From Cyprinodon diabolis (Eukaryota; Chordata; Actinopteri; Cyprinodontiformes; Cyprinodontidae): a DNA stretch of 64,000 nt. Both the position numbers and the translations under genes were made by a program. Shown here one piece after another: positions 1 through 10,181 of this stretch (the stretch's first letter is position 1; each line of letters opens with the position of its first letter). The stretch lies in assembly GCA_030533445.1 (NCBI GenBank), contig CM060065.1, positions 47,561,964 through 47,625,963 of the forward strand. The letters are read 5' to 3'. The notes beneath the pieces are model-generated. The model saw only the letters and a program-made list of their open reading frames with translations. It did no database searches and was not told where the DNA came from.

Positions 1-2030
1 GTCATGGTTGATGGGGCAGTGAGGACCTGTCCCCCTTGGTGTGTTGTTGTTTTTGTAGACCACATACTCCAGCGGTGCTCTTCTGTTTGGTGGCCTATAG
101 CTCTCAGGTTTGCATTATAAAGCCTGTGGGCTTTACCCTGGGCTAGTGTGGGCCTATTGGACTACGTCTTATCTGTTCTTCTTCAGCCAATTTGCTTCAC
201 TGACAACCTACTTCTGTATGGCTGCCCTGGGGTGATACCTTGTGTCTGTCTGCCTGGAGCGGTTATGGCCTTCGGTAGTCATTTGTTTATCATGAATACT
301 GTGTGTTGCAGGCTTTCTACTGTTCTTGCCACTTTATCAACCTTTTACCTTCAGGTACTGTAACAAGCTCGCTCACATACGCCCACTCAACAAAGACGCA
401 CATAGATCTATACATATGCTTACCCACACACACCCACACACAAATAATCCAGGTGGTCGAAGGTCATCAAAACACAGGTTGCTGTTACATCAATGAGGCC
501 TGCCTACATTCATGCTTATTAAAGTCAATCATGCAATTAGGACTCCATTTTCAGATATTCTTCGTGTAGTGGAAATCAGGCTACAAGCTTCTCTCTACTG
601 TAATCCTGAAATGCAGGATAAGGACACATTAAAAAAGAAAATGGAAGAAATGATGGATGTTTTGCCTGCTTCATTATTAACTGTTACATACAAGTGCTGT
701 TCAGAGCTCCAGCTTTCAGGTCTGTCTCTTCTCAACACTTTTGTAGAGCAACGCTACTGACAAGCTAATCAAATCAATAATTTACTTCCTGACTTCAAGT
801 CATATCAAAAGTCTGGCTGGTAAGTGTTTACAGATGTTAACCTAGTTACCCTTGATGGAGCTGGTCAGGATTTAAATTGAATGACAACTTTAAAGTTTGC
901 AACAACTTTGAAACATTTCTCTGCATTTATGAATCTGTAGTGTAGCAGGTGATTAATGTTAAGTTTCCAAAGATCATAGAAAGTATGAAGCAAGGCTCAG
1001 CCGTCTTTCCATGCTGCCTTCAGTTTTAATGACACTGATGCTTTAGCAGAAGCAGAACTTACTGTACAGCCAATTTGAACCTGTCCTAATATTCATCAAT
1101 ACTCTTTGGTTTAAGGAGCAGATTCCAGACAGATGGTTTTTGAGCAAATTTTTATGAATTTGTTCGATAATCTAACTCCTATTTAGATGATGCTGTATGT
1201 ATGTTTTTGTTTTTTTTAATTGAAATGAATAGAGCCATTAATATCTCTGGAATTCCACAGAAAATCATTTTTAATTTCAAATTTCATCTTTTTTCAATTG
1301 GTATTTTTGCAAATTCAGTCAATTTCCCCCATTGTAGCCGGAGGTCCCTTCTGGTAGCAATATCTATGCCCATTGAATTTTATCCAGAGAATTTTTTTTT
1401 TTTCCGTTAATCATTTTGTAAATGTGAGTCCAGAAAAAGCAACTTGTTCGTTTTTTTTTAATATTGAGACTGATTGTGTTCTTTTTTTTTTTAAGCCAAC
1501 ACCCAATACCCTTAATTTATTTGAGGATGGTTCTTGAACAGGTCATCTGTACTTCTGACCCTCAAATAGTTAACCTCTTAATATCCACCTAATTTTGGGA
1601 AATTCTTGCCTATTTTGCATACCCAAATGGAAAAGCAAATACCTAAGGAACTGTAAGCCCAAATTACATTTGTGATACATTATTTGAAAGCTAACACCGT
1701 CTAGTTTCTGAATATATACATGAAAATTGGGTGAGTAAAACACAGCCCAGGCTGCAGCAGTTCAAACAAGACTCAAAATTGTTTTTTTTATTCTTGAAAA
1801 TAATAGGTCTTTTTTGAACAGTACTTATAAAGTCATGCTTGATTGTTGTGGCTGCTTTGTTGTGGTACATTTTGAAATGCTGCTATATCTGTGTTATTGT
1901 GCTTTGGTGCTTGCTATGCTCATAAAATGAACTAAGTGGTTGAATTGTGGAGAATCTAAGCTTTCAAACGTTGTAAAACGATGTCTAACATGTCTATATT
2001 GGTAAACTTTTTACCAGTGTAATTTTCATG
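1..2030. other. No gene recognised; AT-rich non-coding sequence
   Basis: I see no gene, exon or recognisable repeat here. Short open frames at 148-363, 303-569 and 512-760 have no family resemblance and overlap one another in different frames, as expected by chance. Homopolymer T runs occur near 1200, 1390 and 1480. The sequence may be an intron or intergenic DNA upstream of the visible SHANK2 exons. Confidence 0.5.
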
Positions 2031-2084
2031 CATTCCGAGTTATTATTTGTAAACGCTTTAAAACTGTGGGTTTTGAGAGGTTAG

Positions 2085-2800
2085 GGTACAGCTTAGGCCT
2101 GGGCAATAAACTGCATTTCTTCCATTACCGACATTAACTACGATAGCAGGCAACAATTTTCCAATGTCGGTGACGGAAATAACTGTAATTCTCCCATTTT
2201 TCCTTTGTGCGCTGGTGGCTGGTATATCCTTCCCCTTTAAGACGCACGGTTTTGAGTGAAGGTGTGCAAATTTAAACATTGCACATTGTTCTGACTGCTT
2301 GCTCAGTTCAGTGACACCAAAATTACGCCATAGATGTAGACCGAAAGTAGCCTCATGAGACCATCTTGAGCTTTCAACATTTCACTCGCAGATCAGTCTT
2401 GCTACTTTACGTTAAAGAAAATTTGGAGCGTGGCTAAGTTTTATCGGAATTACAGAGTATTTCTTCACTAAAAGAAGAGCAAAACACTGCTCTGGAGCCT
2501 TTACCTGCAGCAGCAAGACTAGCCTGGCTTGTGTTTTCGTCGTCGCTCTGTTAGTACGTCATTTGCTTCATTGATCTGATTGGTTTATTTGGCCCGTCTA
2601 TCACCAACATAGGCCAATCAGCTTACCAGTATTTTCGCCCCTTCCCAAAATTACTTCAACGGAAGGTTTCCAGATGGATATGCGGAGCAAATCCATCTGG
2701 CCGAGTCAGGTTAGACCGAAAGACCATGAAATGCAAACCAGCTGTTGTTTCCTTTGCGCAAAACATTTTTCTCCCACTTAATGAGACATTGTTTAATGTT
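2085..2800. repeat. Old dispersed repeat hosting a younger insertion
   Basis: The sequence on either side of the insertion at 2348-2713 resembles a common fish repeat that starts with a 'cctgggcaataaac' block and contains a 'gctggtggctggtatatcc' block near 2211. The two halves (about 2097-2347 and 2714-2800) become continuous when the insertion and one copy of its 9-bp duplication are removed. The family is not identified with certainty. Confidence 0.4.
2348..2713 (+). mobile_element. Helicase-fragment transposon, copy 1 (internally deleted)
   Basis: This 366-bp element starts with TAGCCTC and ends with GTCAGGTTA. It is flanked by a perfect 9-bp target duplication, gaccgaaag, at 2339-2347 and 2714-2722. 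It matches the copies at 31367-31908 and 34346-34854 over the left end, part of the coding-like segment and the whole right end. The segment encoding the helicase Walker A motif in copy 3 is missing. A 10-bp hairpin (ccagatggat/atccatctgg) lies near the right end, as in the other copies. Confidence 0.8.
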
Positions 2801-3039
2801 TAAACTTTAATGCGTAAAAGCCTAGTTTAAGCTCAGGAGAGGGTAGCGATGCTGAGGAATATTAACAAATTTTAAAATTCTAGAAGGATTTTAGACTGGC
2901 TAATTTTCTCTCTCTCCCCCACGGGGGAGATGCAGGAGGTAGCTGCTCACAGTAGTTTTTAATTGAACAACCAAACGACTCTTTTAATGACGGCACAAAA
3001 TTAAAAAAAAGTTCTTCTCATAATGTTCCGAGCACAGAG
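2723..3039. other. Non-coding spacer before the Gypsy element
   Basis: No gene is visible. The first part continues the old repeat that hosts copy 1 of the helicase-fragment transposon. The rest is AT-rich, with a 'ctctctctcccccacgggggag' block near 2909. Confidence 0.4.
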
Positions 3040-3124
3040 TGTCATGATGGGCTAAGGACTTGACCCATACGCAGAACACTACTGGAGACTGAGTAAAAGT
3101 TTGAACAAAGTTTATTGAGAAACA
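3040..3124 (-). repeat. Terminal direct repeat, 3' side of the Gypsy element
   Basis: These 85 bp are identical to 8830-8914. The block begins TGTCATGATG and ends GAGAAACA. On the minus strand it reads as the 3' part of an LTR with an AATAAA signal. It joins the pol C-terminal region directly: no purine tract, U3 or chromodomain sequence separates them, so an internal deletion next to a longer LTR is likely. Confidence 0.75.
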
Positions 3125-5587
3125 AAGCGGACTGGTGATGACAGGTTTAATCTGAGAGACGTGGAAAGTGGGGTGGATACGCAGGGATGATGGCAGGTGT
3201 AGGCGGACAGCGGATGGATTGATTATTTGAGCAATGTTGAATGGGCCGATGAACCTTGGAGAGAGTTTTCTGGACATAGACTTAAGTGGAATATCTCTGG
3301 TGGATAACTATACCTCTTGCCCAAGTGTATAGTCAGGAGCAGGGCGACGCCTAGAGTCAGCAAAAGAACGGTTGAGGGCGGAGATGGTTTCGTTCCAGGT
3401 TCGGTGACAGCGGCTGATGTGGTGGTGAACGGACCTGACTGATATCTCCCTCTCGTCTGCAGGAAAGAGTGGGGGTTGGTAACCCAGAGACACCTGGAAA
3501 GGGGACAGACCGGTTGCAGCAGATTTTTGAGTATTATGAGCATATTCGATCCAAGTCAGAAACTGACTCCAGTCAGTAGGATTATTTGAGGTTAAACAGC
3601 GAGAGTGGACTCGAGTTGCTGGTTCATCCTCTCCGTCTGCCCATTGGTTTGAGGATGATAACCTGAAGTGAGGGAGACCTTGCAATTGAGAGCTGTACAG
3701 AAATATTTCCAGACCTGAGAGATGAACTGGGGACCACGATCAGAGAGAATTTCCTGGGGTATGCCATGGAGCCGGAAGACATGTTTAATTAGTAGCTGGG
3801 CGGTCTGGAATGCTGTAGGTAGCTTCCTGAGGGGAATCAGATGGCAGGCTTTGGAAAAATGGTCAACAATGGTGAGAATAGTGGACATACCTCGGGATAT
3901 GGGAAGACCGGTAACAAAATCCACAGCTATGTGAGACCATGGGCGGGTTGGAACAGGTAGAGGACGTAGCAATCCAGAGGGCGGCTGATGGGTGGGTTTG
4001 TTTCTGGCGCAGATGGGACAGGCCAGTACGTACTCCTTCACGTCCTTATGAAGGGACGGCCACCAAAAACGACGTGTGATCAGAGCAATAGTTCTGCTTA
4101 CACCAGAATGAGCTGAGAATTTGGATGTGTGCATCCACTGGATGAGGCGGGATCTCACTGAGGAAGGAACATATGTTTTATTTGGAGGACCGTTATCTGG
4201 GTCAGGTTCAGAGGCCAGGGCTAAGTTGATGAGATCGGTGATTTCCCAGGAGACGGCTCCAACAGTACACGAAGAGGGAAGAACAGGCTCAGGTGTTTCA
4301 GGTCGATCAGAGGAGTACAGACGAGAGAGAGAATCAGGTTTCACGTTCTTGGAACCGGGTCTGTAAGAGATGATTAGGTTGAAACAGGAGAAAAACAGAG
4401 ACCATCTGGAGTGACGAGGATTGGATCTTTTGGCTGATTGGAGATATGCCAGGTTCTTGTGATCAGTCCAAACTAATACTGGATGCTCGGCACCTTCGAG
4501 CCAGTGTCTCCATTCCTCCAAAGCAAGTTTAACGGCCAGGAGTTCTCTGTCTCCGACATCATAATTTTGCTCAGCCGGGGAGAGCCTACGTGAAAAAAAG
4601 GCACATGGGTGAGTCTTTTGATCAGAATCAGATTGTTGAGAAAGAACTGCTCCAACACCGGAGTCAGATGCATCCACCTCTAGAATGAACTGCTTAGAAG
4701 GATCAGGCTGGACCAGGATGGGTGCACTGGAAAAAAGAGTCTTAAGTTTCTTAAAGGCTGTGTCCGCCTCAGGTGTCCATTGGAAAGTCTTCTTTACCGA
4801 AGTCAGGGCTGTGAGAGGTAGAGCAGTTTGGCTATAATTTCTAATGACTCGTCTATAGAAATTAGCAAACCCCAGGAACCTTTGAAGTTGCTTACGGTTC
4901 TCTGGAGTAGGCCAATCCAGAACAGCCTTTATTTTTTCTTCAGATGGCTTCACCTGCCCGCCTTCAAGCACAAACCCAAGAAATGTAACAGATGGTTGGT
5001 GAAATTCACATTTGTCAGCCTTAATGAAGACCTTGTTTTCGAGCAACCTCCGAAGAACCAGGCGGACATGTTTCTTGTGATCTGAGAGGTTCCTGGAATA
5101 GATCAGAATGTCATCGATGTAAACGAAAACAAAAACATTTAGAAAATCTCTGAGGACGTCGTTGACTAGGGCTTGGAAAAAGGCAGGAGCGTTTGTAAGA
5201 CCAAAAGGCATGACCAAATACTCAAACTGGCCAATGGGGGTCTTAAAGGCTGTCTTCCATTCATCTCCTTCTCTTATCCTAAGGAGATGATAGGCGTTTC
5301 TTAAATCAAGCTTGGTGAAGACCGTAGCTCCTTGAACTGGTTCTAAGGCTGATGCCAGTAGTGGAAGTGGGTTTTGACGGTTATCTGATTCAGTCCCCTG
5401 TAGTCAATACAGGGTCGAAGGGAACCGTCTTTCTTTCCCACGAAAAAGAAACCAGCACCGAGGGGCGATGAAGATGGTCTGATAATACAAGCAGCTAGAG
5501 ACTCATTAATGTATTTCTCCATTGTTTCGCGTTCAGGCTTGGAGATGTTAAATAATCTACTGCTGGGAAGAGGAGCTCCTGGTAATA
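3125..5587 (-). pseudogene. Gypsy pol: reverse transcriptase, RNase H, integrase (broken)
   Basis: The longest open piece (minus, 5217 to 3592, 541 codons) has the RT segment [13 protein letters not shown], the catalytic YIDD box (about 5110-5121), an RNase H segment with '[15 protein letters not shown]', the integrase zinc-binding CPIC region, and the integrase core ([25 protein letters not shown]). The frame shifts near 3600 and continues in another frame to about 3308. A TAG then stands where relatives have Trp after a GQEV/GQKV motif. The last recognisable part is [11 protein letters not shown] near 3150, after which the chromodomain region is absent. Upstream of 5217 the RT frame is open to about 5390, where a one-base shift occurs, and the earlier part continues to the Tc1 junction. 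Confidence 0.9.
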
Positions 5588-7178
5588 CAGGTGCTGGTCA
5601 TAAAATTAGAATATCATGAAAAAGTAGATTGATTTCAGTAATTCCATTTAAAAAGTGAAACTTGTATATTATATTCATACATTACATACAAACTCATATA
5701 TTTCAGATGTTTATTTTGTTTAATTTTGATGATTACAAATGACAACAAATGAAAATCTCAAATTCATCATATCAGAAAATTAGAATATTACTGAAGACCA
5801 ATAAAAACAAAGGATTTATAGAAATGTTGGCCAACTGAAAAGTATGAACATGAAAAGTATGAGCATGTACAGCACTCAGTATTTAGTTGGGCCTCCTTTG
5901 GCCTGTATTACTGCAGCAATGCGGCGTGGCATGGAGTCGATCAGTCTGTGGCACTGCTCAGGTGTTATGATAGCCCAGGTTGCTCTAATAGTGGCTTTTA
6001 GCTCTTCTGAATTGTTGGGTCTGGTGTATTGCATCTTCTTCTTCACAATACCCCATAGATTTTCTATGGGGTTAAGGTCAGGAGAGTTTGCTGGCCAATT
6101 AAGAACAGGGATACCATGGTCCTTCAACCAGGTACTGGTAGCTTTGGCACTGTGTGCAGGTGCCAAGTCCTGTTGGAAAATGAAATCTGCATCTCCAAAA
6201 AGTTGGTCAGCTGCAGGAAGCATGAAGTGCTCTAAAACTTCCTGGTATGTGGCTGCGTTGACCCTGGACCTCAGAAAACACAATGGACCAACACCAGCAG
6301 ATGACATGGCACCCCAAACCATCACCGACTGTGGAAACTTTACACTGGACTTCAAGCAACGTGGATGAAGTGCCTCTCTTCTTTTCCTCCAGACTCTGGG
6401 ACCTTGATTTCCAAAGGAAATGCAAAATTTACTTTCATCAGAGAACATGACTTTGGACCACTCACCAGCAGCCCAGGCAAGACGCTTCTGACGCTGTCTG
6501 TGGTTCAAGAGTGGCTTGACACAAGGAATGCGACAGCAGAAACCCATGTCTTTCATACGTCTGTGTGTGGTGGTTCTTGAAGCACTCACTCCAGCTGCAG
6601 TCCACTCTTTGTGAATCTCCCCCACATTTTTGAATGGGTTTTGTTTCACAATCCTCTCCAGGGTGCGGTTATCTCTCTTGCTTGTACACTTTTTTCGACC
6701 ACATCTTTTCCTTCCCTTCGCCTCTCTATTAATGTGCTTGGACACTGAGCTCTGTGAACAGCCAGCCTCTTTAGCGATGACCTTTTGTGTCTTGCCCTCC
6801 TTGTGCAAGGTGTCGATGGTCGTCTTTTGGACAACTGTCAAGTCAGCAGTCTTCCCCATGATTGTGTAGCCTATAGAACTAGACTGAAAGACCATTTAAA
6901 GGCTTTTGCAGGTGGTTTGAGTTAATTAGCTGATTAGAGTGTGGCACCAGGGGCCATCAATTTTGAACCTTTTCACAATATTCTAATTTTCTGATATGAT
7001 GAATTTGAGATTTTCATTTGTTGTCATTTGTAATCATCAAAATTAAACAAAATAAACATCTGAAATATATGAGTTTGTATGTAATGTATGAATATAATAT
7101 ACAAGTTTCACTTTTTAAATGGAATTACTGAAATCAATCTACTTTTTCATGATATTCTAATTTTATGACCAGCACCTG
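5588..7178 (-). mobile_element. Tc1/mariner element with 202-bp terminal inverted repeats
   Basis: The element begins CAGGTGCTGGTCATA and ends with the reverse complement, flanked by TA at 5586-5587 and 7179-7180. The terminal inverted repeats are 5588-5789 and 6977-7178. It belongs to a Tc1 family recognisable in many teleosts, one reported as exchanged between fish and lampreys. It sits inside the RT region of the Gypsy element, so it is younger than that insertion. The close match of the two long terminal repeats and the open transposase frame suggest a recent arrival. Confidence 0.95.
5876..6859 (-). CDS. Tc1-like DDE transposase (open frame, small internal deletion)
   Basis: The enzyme cuts and pastes Tc1 DNA at TA sites in the nucleus. 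I chose the ATG at 6859 (MGKTADLTVVQK), the usual family start; an in-frame ATG at 6895 would add 12 residues. The product is 327 residues. The N-terminal half holds two helix-turn-helix units, including SQSSVSKHINREAKG, and a GRKKC basic stretch. The catalytic triad is D in FSDESKF, D in FQQDLAPAHS and E in NPIENLWG, with 34 residues between the second D and E (DD34E). The family usually has about seven more residues between LAWA and EWSKVMFSD, so this copy seems to carry an in-frame deletion just before the first catalytic Asp. Activity is therefore uncertain. Confidence 0.9.
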   Translation of the reverse strand: MGKTADLTVVQKTTIDTLHKEGKTQKVIAKEAGCSQSSVSKHINREAKGRKRCGRKKCTSKRDNRTLERIVKQNPFKNVGEIHKEWTAAGVSASRTTTHRRMKDMGFCCRIPCVKPLLNHRQRQKRLAWAAGEWSKVMFSDESKFCISFGNQGPRVWRKRREALHPRCLKSSVKFPQSVMVWGAMSSAGVGPLCFLRSRVNAATYQEVLEHFMLPAADQLFGDADFIFQQDLAPAHSAKATSTWLKDHGIPVLNWPANSPDLNPIENLWGIVKKKMQYTRPNNSEELKATIRATWAIITPEQCHRLIDSMPRRIAAVIQAKGGPTKY

Positions 7179-7762
7179 TAAATCTATGGCACAGTCATAT
7201 GGTCTGTGGGGTGGAAGAGACGTCGCACTGACCTTACTGAAGACTGGAGCCAGATCATGATACTCGGAAGGAACAGAAGAAAGGTCAGGAGAGTCCATCT
7301 CCCCCCTACCTCTAGGGGACTGAATAGCAGGAGCTGCAGAACGAAGACATGACTTGTGACAGGAAGTGGACCAAGACTCAATATGGTGTTCAACCCAGTT
7401 GATGTGGGGATTGTGACGTTCCAACCACTCAAATCCGAACACCAGGGAGGAACACGCTGAGGGGAGACAAAAAAAGTTAGAGTCTCACGATGGTTTCCAG
7501 AGATGAGAAGTTCTAATGACTGAGTCTGATGAGTGACTTGGTGTAATCTTTTTCCATCAATAGCAGCAACTCTGAGGGGTCTTTCCAAAGGAACAGTTTC
7601 AATCCTCAGTTGCTGGACCAGATTCGAATCTATGAGGTTCTTCTCGCACCCAGAATCAATGAAGGCTAATAATGTTAGAGTCTGGTTGGAAACAAACAGG
7701 GTTGCAGGTAATAGTAAATGAGGAGATTTATCAGTCTTAAGATGGTCCGTCAGACTCCTCAC
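7179..7762 (-). pseudogene. Gypsy protease and start of reverse transcriptase (broken)
   Basis: The minus frame from 7762 contains a retropepsin-like active-site motif, AFIDSGCEKNLID, so the product would be the aspartic protease of the pol polyprotein. The frame shifts near 7450 and continues as a second frame ([14 protein letters not shown], then [12 protein letters not shown]) up to the Tc1 junction at 7179. The RT frame picks up on the far side of the Tc1 element at 5585 in the matching phase, showing that Tc1 hit an open codon. Confidence 0.85.
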
Positions 7763-8835
7763 ATCCTCTGACGGACCCTGGCTTTTGATTTAGCCGGGCA
7801 GGAAGCAATAAAGTGTCCAGGCTCACCACAATACAGACAAAGATTCCCCTTGAATCTCTGTTGTCTCTCTTCAGGTGACAGTCTTGTATGCCCAATCTGC
7901 ATGGGTTCAAACTCCGCTCTTTCTGCAGCTGAGGAGGAAAATTGAGTGATCTGAGCAGAAGCTGGGGGTGACTGATTCTTAATCCTTGGTCTGGAACTGG
8001 ACTCTGGGGATCTAACAGAAACATGAGTGTGATTAGATGCAGGAGCGGAAGCAGACATTACTAGGTTTCTTTGCCTAGAGTTATTTCTAATTCGGAGTCT
8101 GTTATCCAATCTTATGGTTAACCGAATAAGATCTTCCAAACTGGTTGGCTCGTCAATTGTGGCTAGTTCATCCTTGATGTTGTCGTTTAGAGCCTAGAAA
8201 AAAGCAATTTTAAGTGCGCATTCGTTCCAACCGGAAGCAGCGGCTTTAACCTGGAAGTCGATGGAGAACTCTGCCACTGTCAGATTACCTTGCTTAAGAC
8301 TAAGCAAAGCTCGAGAATCAATGGTTTGATCTGAATCCTGGTTAAAAACTTGAGAAAATTCAGTCAAAAATTCAGAAAAGGTGCATGCAAAACTGTTTTC
8401 AGATGAAAACCTGGCCTCCGCCCATTCAAGAGCTCGGCCAGAGAGTTGAGAGAGAATAAAAGAAATCTTCTTTTTGTCATTAGGAAAACTAGCAGGTGAA
8501 TTCTCAAACAGTAAATGACACTGGAACAAGAATCCCTTACATTTAGACTGTATACCTGAAAATCTTTCAGGTAGACTCGGACAGAGTTCAGGAAATGACG
8601 TCATCGTCTCTGACCTTTGAGATGGACGTTGTTCGGAAACAGGAAGCACTGCTGGTGCGGTGTTAGCGGTTCTCAGATAGCTAGCATATCTTTGTAAAGT
8701 CTGATTCTGATGTTCAACATAAGCATTCAACTCACGAAGGGTTTGTGCTTGTCCTTGGATTTGGGCATCCTGTTCCTCAAGTCGCCTTCGGAGGTGCTCT
8801 GCTGGGTCTTGTGTTTGGCCGCAGTGTTCTGTCAT
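7759..8835 (-). pseudogene. Gypsy gag with CCHC zinc knuckle (one in-frame stop)
   Basis: This is the capsid/nucleocapsid polyprotein of the retrotransposon. The frame starts at ATG 8835 (MTEHCGQTQDPAEHLRRR) followed by a coiled-coil-like Gln/Glu-rich stretch. It continues through a capsid-like region (LPERFSG, FLFQCHLLFE, WAEARF). A TAG at 8194-8196 interrupts it, and the same frame resumes to 7759 with the zinc knuckle CLYCGEPGHFIASC (C-x2-C-x4-H-x4-C). The start codon lies within the 85-bp terminal repeat, so either the leader is missing or the true start is downstream. Confidence 0.85.
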
Positions 8836-8914
8836 GATGGGCTAAGGACTTGACCCATACGCAGAACACTACTGGAGACTGAGTAAAAGTTTGAACAAAG
8901 TTTATTGAGAAACA
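8830..8914 (-). repeat. Terminal direct repeat, 5' side of the Gypsy element
   Basis: The block is identical over 85 bp to 3040-3124. It corresponds to the 3' end of an LTR on the minus strand. The following sequence (8915 to about 9330) may be the rest of a longer 5' LTR: its general layout resembles the solo LTR at 39978-40789. No clear TG outer end was found. Confidence 0.7.
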
Positions 8915-9660
8915 CACACAGAGAATGTAATGACTGGTTCAGGTGCTGGTCCGGGACTGGTTTCAACTCCTTTCTGGAGAGATGAGAGTTTGATTAGCTT
9001 TGCAGTTTGATTGTATGATGACAGAGTTGAATTCTTTAATGTACCTGAAGAGGTTCTGACAGATCCTATGAGAGGGGGAACCGGTTGGGTCCAGAGACAG
9101 TTGAAGAGGCAGAGAGTTAAGCAGCAGCGGGGTCTAGCTTCGAGCTGGAGAGTTTTCAGACTTGAGTATGTTTCCAAGCTCTTCCTCTGAGAGCTGATGA
9201 AGGAATCCAGATTGAGATCTTCAGGTTTGGCTTACTTGGCAGGTGGGCAGGTTCTCAGATTAAGCTCATCCAGAGCTTCAAACGTCGGTGGGATTTCCTG
9301 TGATCAAAGAAGACAGAGGCAGATTAGAAAAGCTTGGCTGCAAAGAATCAATGACAATGTGAGTAAATAATGCTAATTATTGTTAATTTTTTTTCAAACT
9401 AATAAGATTTCCCTCCACACACGCAGGCTGTGCTTGAGTGGGTCCTCGTCATATTGGTCAAGGCTCTCTATGGCAGGTTCAGCAACTGAGGGAGCTGACT
9501 TCAGCGTGATCAACCTGTGCCTTCAATCCCTGCACATGCGAGAGGTTCATTTGCAGTCTGGTAGATAAGGGTAACCATGCTCTGGAACTGACTGCAGCGC
9601 TGAGAGGGACTCCTGCGGAAGAGGGAGAACGGGGTTGGGACGCGGGAGCGCCCCACGGCA
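8915..9660. other. Possible remaining 5' LTR sequence, then unassigned DNA
   Basis: Up to about 9330 the sequence may be U3/R of the Gypsy LTR, judged only by parallels with the solo LTR at 39978-40789. From 9330 to 9660 I recognise nothing. The open frames here show no family motif. Confidence 0.3.
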
Positions 9661-9970
9661 GACACCAGGAAAGTCGCTAGATTTGTCGATAGTCACTGTT
9701 TTGAAAAAGAGTCGCTGCAGGGGTCTGAAAAGTCGCTAAATATAGCGACAAAGTCGCTGAGTTGGCAACACTGATTGCATTTCAATCCATGAAAGCTTCA
9801 GCAGCTGTCCGTAACAAACCCACAGTTCCAGTTCTGAGCCGTTCTCCTGCATACGTCACACCCATTTTCTCCCTCACTTACTGAGCGGCGCCTGAATCCT
9901 CTGAATGGCACAGGTTTTTTTGACAAAAACCAGTTTAGGCCTTTGAAATTATTACATTGATCATCAACAC
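9660..9970. repeat. Dispersed repeat with 'gtcgct' motifs
   Basis: The 'aagtcgcta' motif recurs at least three times between 9672 and 9757, followed by 'gttggcaacactg', a block I know from fish interspersed repeats. The exact family and limits are not clear. The hAT MITE that follows is inserted next to it. Confidence 0.35.
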
Positions 9971-10173
9971 CAGGCATCCCCAAAGTCGGTCCTCGGGGGC
10001 CGCTGTCCTGCAGGTTTTAGAGGTTTCCCTGCTCTAGCACAGCTGATTTACATTGATAGTTAATTGACAAGCTTTTGCTAAACTGCAATCATCAGAATCA
10101 GCTGTGCTAAAGCAGAGAAACTTCTAAAACCTGCAGGACAGCGGCCCTCGAGGACCGACTTTGGGGATGCCTG
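9971..10173. mobile_element. Palindromic hAT-type MITE, 203 bp
   Basis: The element begins caggcatccccaaag and ends with the near reverse complement (ctttggggatgcctg). Most of each half pairs with the other, giving a long hairpin. It is flanked by a perfect 8-bp duplication, atcaacac, at 9963-9970 and 10174-10181, the length typical of hAT transposition. There is no coding capacity. Confidence 0.92.
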
Positions 10174-10181
10174 ATCAACAC

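Larger units (their letters stand above)
3040..8914 (-). mobile_element. Degenerate Ty3/Gypsy LTR retrotransposon
   Basis: On the minus strand the order is gag (8835 downward), zinc knuckle, protease, reverse transcriptase, RNase H, integrase. An identical 85-bp direct repeat (TG...CA, with AATAAA on the minus strand) lies at 3040-3124 and 8830-8914. The order and motifs are those of Ty3/Gypsy (Metaviridae) retrotransposons. The element is dead: it has in-frame stops in gag and after integrase, frameshifts in protease, RT and integrase, loss of the C-terminal end, and a Tc1 insertion in the RT region. The outer 5' LTR boundary is uncertain and may extend beyond 8914. Confidence 0.9.

Noticed and set aside
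5844..6368. Plus-strand open frame of 174 codons
   Set aside because: It is the antisense of the Tc1 transposase, which has clear family motifs on the minus strand.
8830..8923. A 5-bp target duplication (cagag) for the Gypsy element at 3035-3039 and 8919-8923
   Set aside because: It requires four extra bases in one terminal repeat, lies in a CA repeat, and the 5' LTR may extend well beyond 8914. The match may be chance.
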